Shown piece after piece: positions 1 through 5,188 of a stretch of DNA of 5,188 nt. The notes beneath the pieces are model-generated. The model had not been told where the DNA came from. It saw only the letters and a program-made list of their open reading frames with translations, and ran no database searches. The stretch is from Chitinophagaceae bacterium (GTDB lineage Bacteria > Bacteroidota > Bacteroidia > Chitinophagales > Chitinophagaceae). The position numbers and the translations under genes are program-made. The DNA lies in NCBI GenBank assembly GCA_025963615.1, contig JAOQAL010000383.1, positions 1 through 5,188 on the forward strand. The letters are read 5' to 3'. Numbering within the stretch: position 1 is the stretch's first letter; the number at the start of each line of letters is the position of its first letter.

Positions 1-208
1 GCTCATTACCTGTCAAAATAGTCCGACAAAGAATATTTATCTCCTTAAATTCCTGAATACCAGCACGACTGTAAATTAACGGTGGGAATTTTACCCACAT
101 TCGTGAAAATACCCTTGCATTTTGTGGTAATTCTTGCAAGCTTGCATTCAGATTTTACCTAGTAATACAATACCTGAAGAAAGCTGATTATTTTAAAACT
201 GTACTCAA
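1..208 (+). promoter_or_regulatory. Upstream region of the secreted-protein gene
   Basis: No coding region is recognisable here; the gene further left is outside the window. An in-frame TAA at 194-196 closes the reading frame before the ATG at 209. The stretch should hold the promoter and 5' leader of the downstream gene. Visible elements are a short hairpin (GTGGG at 82-86 pairing with CCCAC at 94-98, loop of 7) and a cluster of CTTGCA hexamers, described separately. A TTTG at 121-124 could be the -33 element of a Bacteroidota sigma promoter, but I see no good TAnnTTTG -7 partner at the expected distance, so I do not assign a promoter. No strong Shine-Dalgarno sequence lies just before the ATG, which is normal for this phylum. 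Confidence 0.4.
114..148. repeat. CTTGCA repeat cluster with a 12-base palindrome
   Basis: CTTGCA occurs at 114-119, 133-138 and 141-146. The 8-mer CTTGCATT occurs at 114-121 and again at 141-148. The last two hexamers form part of a perfect 12-base palindrome, TGCAAGCTTGCA, at 135-146. The cluster sits 60-95 bases before the ATG of the secreted-protein gene, where an operator would be expected. Three hexamer copies in 35 bases is more than expected by chance, but no regulator can be named, so a role as a regulator binding site is an inference. Confidence 0.3.
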
Positions 209-1510
209 ATGAAAACTAATCGTACCCTTAAAGCGGATAGCCCGTTTGACTATTCCCGTCCCGGAAAAAAGACCTTTTTAGTCCATCCGGAATTGATATT
301 GTTTGTTCTCTTGTTCTCTCTCAAAACAATGGCACAAAACCCTGTTCCTGCCTATCCTTCACTGACATTTAATAGCCCGGTACTTATTAGTGGGATTGAT
401 AGAGAAATAAATGCTACCTATAGATTTCCGAATGTAATAAATGGCGTAGATGCCCATGTTACAATTTCAGGAATCTCTGGCGGAGCAAGACTTATCGAAA
501 TTGACAACACATCCGGAGCAGGGTATTATGATGCTTTCCAGCCTTACGTAGCTGCAGCTCCCAATGATACTTCTTATATTGACTGGACAATAATATTTAA
601 AAAAGCAGGAACTTCCATTGATACAACACTGGCTGTGTTGGCAATTACCGGTGTGGATGTTGATGGAGATGGTTCAATGCTTAAAGAATTTATACAGGCA
701 GCTACTCCAGGCAGCTTTGCGCTGGCACCAGATACTTATCTTAGTTTCGGTTTTGATGGGGTAAGAAGTACGGCTACTTCCACCGTAGACAACGTTCCAC
801 TTATTGACACGGCGCAAAAAAGATCTATGTTCCAGATGAATTTTGCAAATATCAATACGATACTGTATCGTAACGGAGCTATTTCAACCTATTGGGCAGA
901 AGAGGTCCGTCAGACCAGTATCTATTTCAAATCCTTCTTTAATACACAGACACTTTTACCGGTAAAACTATTGTCATTTGATGCAAAAACCGTGGGTACT
1001 GCTAATAAGATAACATGGTCGGCAACGAATGAAATTGATCTAAAATATTATATAGTTGAAAAAAGTGTGGATGGAAATACATGGGAAGAATTTGCAAAAA
1101 TATCTACAGGTAGTAATGCAGATGTCAACAATTATTCTGTAACCGACTATGATAAAAATAAAAGCACCGTGTTTTACCGTCTCCGCCAAGCCAATATAAA
1201 TGGTTTAGCAACCTATTCAAAGATTGTAAAAATTGATGGAGCAACTATTGGCCAGACCGAAGTAATACGCAGTTCTGTACTGAATAATAAAATCAATTTG
1301 AACATTAAGACATCTGCCAATGATAATTTTATTTTTGATGTCTACACCTTGTCGGGAGCAAAAATAGCACAGGCGCAAAATAAAATTTATACAGGCAACA
1401 ACCAATTCGTTCTTGATCTTCCTGCAGGGCATAGCGCGGCTGTATATTTACTCGTCATTAAAAACAAATCTGGCCGGTTAATTTATAATTCTAAAATTGT
1501 CAGCATATGA
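209..1510 (+). CDS. Secreted protein with FN3-like module and T9SS-type C-terminal sorting domain
   Basis: A 433-residue exported protein of unknown function. The N-terminus is an unusually long signal peptide: a polar, charged stretch (1-21), a hydrophobic core around 29-38 (LILFVLLFSL), and a likely cleavage near Ala42/Gln43 (KTMAQN). Residues 44-248 form a domain I cannot assign to a named family; it contains an Asp-rich DVDGDG at 150-155, resembling a calcium-binding loop, and FDGVRS at 182-187. Residues 250-343 match the module common in Bacteroidota secreted proteins, starting with LPVKLLSF, followed by ITWSATNE and YIVEKSVDG, and ending FYRLRQ...YSKIVKI; it is FN3-like. Residues about 353-433 look like a type A T9SS sorting domain (FDVYTLSGAKI, LPAG, YLLVIKNKSGRLI, KIVSI). 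The protein is therefore predicted to cross the outer membrane by T9SS and be released or surface-attached. The ATG at 209 is the first start after an in-frame stop at 194-196, and no other ATG precedes the hydrophobic core. It appears monocistronic within the window. Export is well supported; the role is unknown. Confidence 0.9.
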   Translation: MKTNRTLKADSPFDYSRPGKKTFLVHPELILFVLLFSLKTMAQNPVPAYPSLTFNSPVLISGIDREINATYRFPNVINGVDAHVTISGISGGARLIEIDNTSGAGYYDAFQPYVAAAPNDTSYIDWTIIFKKAGTSIDTTLAVLAITGVDVDGDGSMLKEFIQAATPGSFALAPDTYLSFGFDGVRSTATSTVDNVPLIDTAQKRSMFQMNFANINTILYRNGAISTYWAEEVRQTSIYFKSFFNTQTLLPVKLLSFDAKTVGTANKITWSATNEIDLKYYIVEKSVDGNTWEEFAKISTGSNADVNNYSVTDYDKNKSTVFYRLRQANINGLATYSKIVKIDGATIGQTEVIRSSVLNNKINLNIKTSANDNFIFDVYTLSGAKIAQAQNKIYTGNNQFVLDLPAGHSAAVYLLVIKNKSGRLIYNSKIVSI

Positions 1511-1535
1511 TAATTACATTCCTTGTATGCCGCTA

Positions 1536-1561
1536 CTTATTTTTTAATAAAAAGAAATAAG
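1536..1561 (+). terminator. Weak AT-rich hairpin after the secreted-protein gene
   Basis: CTTATTT (1536-1542) is complementary to AAATAAG (1555-1561) across an AT-rich loop, 26 bases after the stop codon of the secreted-protein gene. This could end its transcript, but the stem is almost all A-T and no clear U-tract follows, so it is weak. The stronger hairpin near 1691-1730 might also stop transcripts arriving from this side. Confidence 0.25.
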
Positions 1562-1608
1562 ATTATTGGAAAACATCCTTCCCTTCAATTTTTCGATAAG
1601 AATTCCGA

Positions 1609-1731
1609 ATGAGATCGCTTACAACCATACGGAACGCCCCTGTCTTCAATGTAAGAGTCGCACGCCGAGACGCCACCATCCTGTATCCGGATAAAAAAGG
1701 CTGTCCCAATCTCTTGCAACAGCCTCTTTAA
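1609..1731 (+). other. GC-richer spacer block, possible small ORF or dispersed repeat
   Basis: Between the two AT-rich ends of the spacer lies a block (about 1612-1690) clearly richer in G+C. It contains ACGCC three times (near 1633-1637, 1666-1670 and 1671-1678) and the perfect palindrome TATCCGGATA at 1684-1693. On the plus strand a 40-codon frame runs from ATG 1609 to TAA 1729-1731, with an internal FNVRVARRDATILY. Its last codons lie inside the terminator hairpin, which argues against it being a real gene. The minus strand of the same block is also open in two frames. The block may be a repeat-like intergenic element or the relic of a gene. I do not assign a product. Confidence 0.2.
1691..1730 (-). 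terminator. Rho-independent terminator, minus strand
   Basis: AGGCTGT (1698-1704) and ACAGCCT (1719-1725) form a perfect 7-base-pair stem with a 14-base loop. Read on the minus strand the stem extends by A-U pairs and one G-U pair, and is followed directly by a run of U (AAAAAA at 1693-1698 on the plus strand). It lies 54 bases past the stop codon of the M56-like remnant and so fits as the original terminator of that gene. Read on the plus strand the U-tract is poorer (CTTTAATTT), so it may work only weakly for the converging secreted-protein gene. Confidence 0.65.
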
Positions 1732-1783
1732 TTTAAACTTACTTTTTCTTAGCACTAGAATGCCTTCCTTGTTTCCTCTAAAA

Positions 1784-2128
1784 TTACGGGGTATTATCTT
1801 CCTGAGTCTTTACTGATAATTCCCGGTGATTGAGTGAATTACTAAACCGGATCTCGGTCCGGGGATCTTTCAGATATTTGGTTACAAATTTTTGATAAAT
1901 ACGTTCCGGTTGTTTTTTATCATTAACTAACAATCCGGCTTCGTTTAATATTAATGAGGACAAATCCTTTTCGGCCTTTATAATATTTTCTTTTATTAAA
2001 TCACTAACAAGGCTTTTTAAAAGAGCTCTATCCGCCGCTGCCTGTTTCCTGTCTAGGCTAGTCTGCTCTCTGTCTTTAATCGCCTGCCGGTTGATACGAG
2101 AGTTGGGTTGTAGAATGCTTTCGGGTCG
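1784..2128 (-). pseudogene. C-terminal remnant resembling BlaR1-like M56 peptidase tail
   Basis: The minus strand is open for 114 codons from 2128 to a TAA at 1784-1786, with an in-frame TAG just upstream at 2129-2131 and no ATG in the frame. The translation is strongly protein-like. Residues 12-34 show heptads of the form D-R-x-Q-A-x-x (KDREQTSL, DRKQAAA, DR), giving a charged helical or coiled-coil stretch. Residues 38-87 follow a pattern with LVSDLIKENII, an acidic/Leu segment, LLVNDKKQPERIYQKF and TKYLKD. As I recall, this combination of DRxQA repeats then 'LI-x-E-x-I ... VNGKKQP ... KFKEKY' is typical of the C-terminal tail of Bacteroidota M56/BlaR1-type membrane metallopeptidases, which sense signals and cleave repressors. 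The peptidase domain, its HExxH motif and the membrane segments are absent, and upstream codons carry several stops. It is most likely the decayed 3' end of a deleted gene, still followed by its terminator. Expression from a non-ATG start cannot be excluded. Confidence 0.6.
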
Positions 2129-2367
2129 CTACCGCAAATTCATCAATAGATTTTATGAAAGGATGATCAACACGTTCATAGCGGTCAGTGAGAAACAAGC
2201 TATGCCGCGATCAATAGGTATTGATTCTTACACAGCAAAGCGACCAGAATTTCCTGGTGAAAGAATGAGACAGGATTTTTTACATTCAAACACCTGTTAC
2301 ACAAGTACCACATTCTTCACCCGGCAACCGCGGGCTCCCTGTTATGGCGCCATCAGTTCATGTCTTC
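2129..2367. other. Spacer without a recognisable gene
   Basis: This stretch separates the M56-like remnant from the 3' end of the TonB receptor gene. In the frame of the remnant it carries several stops. A different minus-strand frame is open from 2210 to a stop at 2076-2078 (44 codons, containing LTDRYERVDHPFIKSIDEF) and overlaps the start of the remnant; I cannot link it to a family. A plus-strand frame from ATG 2091 to 2399 runs into the receptor gene and is unconvincing. Two weak inverted repeats (2243-2258 and 2270-2297) lack U-tracts, so the terminator of the receptor gene is not clear. The region may be the scar of a deletion or insertion that removed the M56-like gene. Confidence 0.35.
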
Positions 2368-4728
2368 TTACCGCAACAAATATTCAATGTTTATCATAAA
2401 GCTTCTAGGTGACCCGGGCCATTTGGCGGCATAATTATAACCTCCCACCCAATACGTGGAATTAAAAAGATTATTAACATTTAGGGCGATCCGCGCCCGT
2501 TTATAGCTATACCCCAGGCCTGCTTGTATAGTTATAAACCCGGGCAGGGTGAGTCCTTTGGTGAGTGTATTCGTTTTAGTTTGATGGGTATGTCCGGCAA
2601 AAAAGCTGAGGTCTTTCAAGCCCCCTTTATGGAGCGTATATTTCAACCAGCTTGATCCGGAAAAGCAGGGAGCATTTTCCTTGATAGAATTTATTTCATC
2701 AGCGTTGCTGCTTTCCTTGATCTTGGCTACGTTCCAGGCATAAGAAACGGCTATGCTCAGGTTGGGTAGAATATTTCCATCAGCCTCACCTTCTATGCCA
2801 ACAGCCTGGTCAAGGCCCCGTTGCGCATATAGGTCCGGGTTAGCAGGATCATTGGCGCTCACGGCAATATTTTTTACCCGTAGCCGGTAAACCGCCAGGG
2901 TAGCAGCAAGCTTGTTTTTAAACAAGTTGGTTTTCAAACCCGCCTCCAGCAAATCGCTGTATAAAGGTTTAAAAGGTTCTTTGAAAACCTGTAAGGTAAG
3001 ACCGGCTTCATAGGGATCAAATCCTTTGTTATAAGTTGCATAAAAACTAAGCCGGGAATTTGCTTTGAAGACCAGTCCGATACGGGGCAACAACACATTC
3101 TCGGGTGGCGCACTGGCTGAATCTTCTTCGTCACCCATATAATATTCATTCCGCAAGCCAAGAAGCAATTGCCACTTGCCAAAACCCGCCTGTTCTTGTA
3201 TATATATTCCATGGGTTGAATATTCTTCCGCGGCAGGATCGAAACCCGGCGAATCACTTTGTTTGTAAGTATTCAGTGGACGCATAGCATATACCGGATG
3301 CAGTAAACTGAAGGTTCCTACAATACCACTTCCCTGGCCATAAAGACTGGGTAATTCACCATTGAAATTATTCATATCCACGGTGCTGCTTACAAAATCA
3401 TATCCCGTTAACAACTGGTGCGATATTTTTCCGGTATTAAATTTAAAGGTGACGTAATTATTTAACGTTAGCGTAGCGGTTTTTACGGTGCGGTGCATAT
3501 AATAGAGGGAAACAGAATCCGGGGTAATATATCCTTTTATTCCATGCTCTGTGAGTTGCTGGTCGGTAATATAGACCATAGCAGCGCTGTTGAACGATAT
3601 ATGTTTGTTGATTTTGTACGAAAAAGATAGGATAGCTGATAGGTCGTTTTCTTTCAGGTTGTCGCCTGGCTGCACAACCGATAAACCCGTTGGGGTATTA
3701 TCAAGGTGGTTGTTATTCAGCAATCCAGGTTGTCCCCGGTCAGCCACCGTATTGGTTTGCTGAAAACAAAAGTCCGTATTAAGCTGCCAGCGGTTATTTG
3801 GAATATAAGAAAAAGACGGAGCCACCTGGAAAGATTTATTAAATAGTCCATGCCGGAAGGATCCCGTGTTTTCATACCCGGCGTTAAACCGGTACAACCA
3901 ATTTTTATTCCGGGTCAAAGGCCCGGTCATATCGGTTTGTGCCCGCAAGGCATTATAGCTTCCCATCCAGATATCACCTTCTATTATTTTGGTTTGGAGT
4001 GGTTTTTTAGTAACCAGGTTAATATTACCACCCGGATCGGCATTGCCATATAAAACGGAAGTAGGGCCTTTAATAATTTCTATCCGGTCAATGTTGACCA
4101 GCATGGGGCTAACAAGAGGAGAATTAAAAGTGCGCATACCATTTACCAGGTGCGCATTCTCAGCTTTAAATCCCCGGATGGTATATTCATCATTGCCCGA
4201 ATAAAGATTGATCCCCGCAGCATCAGTTACCGCTTCATTGAGACGAAACTGCATTTTATCATTGATCAGTTCACGGGTAATAGTTGAAATAGCCTGTGGA
4301 ATGTCTTTCAACGGGGTCTGCATTTTAGCGGCTGCATAGGAATAATCGCTTTTGTAGGACTTACTGATCCTGCCCGTGATTTCAACACCGGGTAATTGCG
4401 TAAAGTCATGCTCAATTATAATTTCGCCGATATCTTTTATTTCATTTTGCCCAATAGAAATTATCTGCTGGAAAGGTTTGATGCCTGATCCGGAAATTAT
4501 TAACGTGTCCTGGATAGCAAGAAGTCCCCCAAAGGAAAAATTCCCATTCCGCCCATTCACTGTTTTTTTACTATTGACTATTAATTCAATCAGGAGAAAA
4601 GAAACAGGCCGGTGATGTTCGTCTACCACTTTTCCGGTTAACCCCGATGTGTAAAGTGGTTGCCCGGACCTGGCAGACGCAGCAAAAAATACACAACTCA
4701 ATAAAAACAGAAAGCTTGATTTTACCAT
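2368..4728 (-). CDS. TonB-dependent siderophore-type outer-membrane receptor
   Basis: An intact 786-residue receptor that should import a ferric siderophore or similar chelate across the outer membrane, using TonB-ExbBD energy. A Sec signal peptide covers about 1-19 (FLFLLSCVFFAASA, cleavage near Ala19). Residues 28-107 are a carboxypeptidase-regulatory-like beta-sandwich (LTGKVVDEHHRPVSF, NGRNGNFSF), the N-terminal extension common in Bacteroidota receptors. GVEITGR at 114-120 lies where a TonB box is expected. The plug spans about 130-243: QTPLKDIPQAISTITRELI, YTIRGF at 182-187, VNIDRIEIIKGPTSVLYG at 211-228, and DPGGNINLVTKKP at 231-243. The rest is the beta-barrel, with LLEAGLKTNLFKNKLAAT (593-610), VGIEGEADG (643-651) and LNVNNLFNSTYW (749-760). 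The plug and barrel pattern matches the FhuA/FpvA-like siderophore receptor family; the ligand cannot be read from sequence. The C-terminus is Leu-Leu-Arg rather than the usual aromatic residue. The ATG at 4726-4728 fits the signal peptide. It lies 136 bases after the phosphoesterase gene, with a Fur-like palindrome in the gap. Confidence 0.95.
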   Translation of the reverse strand: MVKSSFLFLLSCVFFAASARSGQPLYTSGLTGKVVDEHHRPVSFLLIELIVNSKKTVNGRNGNFSFGGLLAIQDTLIISGSGIKPFQQIISIGQNEIKDIGEIIIEHDFTQLPGVEITGRISKSYKSDYSYAAAKMQTPLKDIPQAISTITRELINDKMQFRLNEAVTDAAGINLYSGNDEYTIRGFKAENAHLVNGMRTFNSPLVSPMLVNIDRIEIIKGPTSVLYGNADPGGNINLVTKKPLQTKIIEGDIWMGSYNALRAQTDMTGPLTRNKNWLYRFNAGYENTGSFRHGLFNKSFQVAPSFSYIPNNRWQLNTDFCFQQTNTVADRGQPGLLNNNHLDNTPTGLSVVQPGDNLKENDLSAILSFSYKINKHISFNSAAMVYITDQQLTEHGIKGYITPDSVSLYYMHRTVKTATLTLNNYVTFKFNTGKISHQLLTGYDFVSSTVDMNNFNGELPSLYGQGSGIVGTFSLLHPVYAMRPLNTYKQSDSPGFDPAAEEYSTHGIYIQEQAGFGKWQLLLGLRNEYYMGDEEDSASAPPENVLLPRIGLVFKANSRLSFYATYNKGFDPYEAGLTLQVFKEPFKPLYSDLLEAGLKTNLFKNKLAATLAVYRLRVKNIAVSANDPANPDLYAQRGLDQAVGIEGEADGNILPNLSIAVSYAWNVAKIKESSNADEINSIKENAPCFSGSSWLKYTLHKGGLKDLSFFAGHTHQTKTNTLTKGLTLPGFITIQAGLGYSYKRARIALNVNNLFNSTYWVGGYNYAAKWPGSPRSFMINIEYLLR

Positions 4729-4864
4729 GAATCAGTTTGAATTTACAATAATAGAGATAGTCTGTTCATTAGTCATTACCTTATCCCTTGATTGCGATGG
4801 AATCATATGTCAAAGTCCTGCTTTAATCATTAAAAGAAATCGCTTACGGGGATACAACTCATCG
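4729..4864 (-). promoter_or_regulatory. Intergenic leader of the TonB receptor gene
   Basis: These 136 bases separate the phosphoesterase stop codon from the receptor start. They are AT-rich and contain no clear hairpin terminator, so read-through from the phosphoesterase gene is possible. A TTTG reading on the minus strand (CAAA at 4811-4814) could be a -33 element, but no good TAnnTTTG partner follows. There is no strong Shine-Dalgarno sequence before the start at 4728. A promoter here is inferred from the palindrome and the length of the gap. Confidence 0.35.
4822..4834. promoter_or_regulatory. Possible Fur-type operator palindrome
   Basis: TTTAATCATTAAA is a perfect 6-1-6 inverted repeat about 100 bases before the start codon of the siderophore-type receptor. 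Its core AATCATT is shared with the classical Fur box 7-1-7 unit TGATAATnATTATCA; four of six bases in each half-site agree. Iron-repressed control of siderophore receptors by Fur is well known, so location and core fit. An AT-rich palindrome can also arise by chance in a genome of this composition. Confidence 0.3.
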
Positions 4865-5188
4865 TTATTTACTGCCTGGATATTTTTCATCACCTTTGGC
4901 ATCGAACCACAATATCTTATTCATCGTGTTGTCGTTGCCGCCATCCACTTCTTTAAACACCTCGTTCGCAGATAATTTTGCATAATATTTTGCCTTCCCT
5001 TTTAATTGCGCAACAGGTTTATTCATTTCATTCAGCGGAATGTTATTCGCGATGGTTTGAAAAAGGTAGGGCTGCTTTTTGTTTGTAAAACAATCAAACA
5101 TCGGTAAGGCGGCAGCATCAATAATATTCATGGGCGGAATACCCAGGATCTGTTCTATCGTTCGCACCATGGACGTTTGGTTGTAGTT
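4865..5188 (-). CDS. Bifunctional YncE-like/alkaline phosphatase family phosphoesterase, C-terminal part
   Basis: The frame is open from the right edge of the window to a TAA at 4865-4867 and gives the last 107 residues; the gene begins beyond 5188. The segment starts NYNQTSMVRTIEQILGIPPM, a strongly conserved stretch near the end of the phosphoesterase domain in Bacteroidota proteins annotated as bifunctional YncE family/alkaline phosphatase family proteins. It continues with DAAALPMFDCF, NNIPLNEMNKP, LKGKAKYYAKLS and GGNDNTMNKILWF. The full proteins have an N-terminal YncE-like beta-propeller, followed by an alkaline-phosphatase-fold domain that hydrolyses phosphate esters, and are normally exported; none of the metal-binding residues is in this part. 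The Met at 5168-5170 is internal, because the family homology continues upstream of it. It lies directly upstream of the TonB receptor gene in the same direction, so co-transcription is possible. Identification is by recognition of the conserved tail, without a search. Confidence 0.85.
   Translation of the reverse strand, partial: NYNQTSMVRTIEQILGIPPMNIIDAAALPMFDCFTNKKQPYLFQTIANNIPLNEMNKPVAQLKGKAKYYAKLSANEVFKEVDGGNDNTMNKILWFDAKGDEKYPGSK

Noticed and set aside
1217..1432. A 71-codon minus-strand open frame inside the secreted-protein gene
   Set aside because: It lies wholly within the T9SS-protein coding region and is a shadow of that frame.
2243..2258. Hairpin ACCAG/CTGGT considered as the terminator of the receptor gene
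   Set aside because: The stem is only 5 base pairs, there is no U-tract, and it lies more than 100 bases from the stop codon.
2270..2297. Inverted repeat ACAGG/CCTGT considered as a terminator
   Set aside because: The stem is short, the loop is long, and no run of U follows on either strand.
1511..2367. Spacer considered as an insertion sequence or other mobile element
   Set aside because: I found no terminal inverted repeats, target-site duplication or transposase motif; decay of an M56-like gene explains part of it better.
2091..2399. A 102-codon plus-strand open frame starting at ATG 2091
   Set aside because: Its end overlaps the 3' end of the intact TonB receptor on the other strand, its start overlaps the better-supported M56-like remnant, and its translation resembles no family I know.
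2934..4615. Several open frames on both strands inside the TonB receptor gene
   Set aside because: The receptor frame is intact from signal peptide to stop with family motifs throughout; the others are shadows without family features.
4727..4975. An 82-codon plus-strand open frame across the gap between receptor and phosphoesterase
   Set aside because: It runs antisense through the conserved phosphoesterase tail and has no recognisable protein features.

Overview
The window looks like chromosomal DNA of a member of the Bacteroidota, most likely the Chitinophagaceae (Chitinophaga/Niastella relatives). The basis is moderate-to-low G+C, AT-rich spacers without strong Shine-Dalgarno sequences, a secreted protein with a type IX secretion (T9SS) type C-terminal domain, a TonB-dependent receptor carrying the N-terminal carboxypeptidase-regulatory-like domain usual in this phylum, and a fragment with the D-R-x-Q-A heptads that I associate with tails of Bacteroidota BlaR1/M56-type proteins. 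The genus is an inference.

Layout from left to right: (1) 1-208, an upstream region with a small hairpin and a cluster of CTTGCA repeats; (2) 209-1510 (+), a secreted protein of unknown function with an FN3-like module and a T9SS-type tail; (3) 1511-2367, an 857-base spacer between convergent genes. The spacer holds a GC-richer block, a good minus-strand terminator (about 1691-1730), and a 114-codon minus-strand remnant (1784-2128) that looks like the C-terminal tail of an M56/BlaR1-like gene whose body is missing; (4) 2368-4728 (-), an intact 786-residue TonB-dependent siderophore-type receptor; (5) 4729-4864, a 136-base spacer with a 13-base palindrome resembling a Fur-type operator; (6) 4865-5188 (-), the C-terminal 107 residues of a bifunctional YncE-like/alkaline-phosphatase-family phosphoesterase that continues beyond the right edge.

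The receptor and the phosphoesterase point the same way. They may be co-expressed, or the receptor may have its own iron-responsive promoter in the 136-base gap; the palindrome favours the second reading without proving it. The secreted T9SS cargo protein is transcribed towards them and is probably unrelated in function. I found no tRNA, rRNA, CRISPR array, intact insertion sequence or phage module. I also found no convincing undescribed multi-gene system. The most unusual items are the decayed M56-like tail in the spacer and the short palindromic or repeated sites upstream of the two intact genes.
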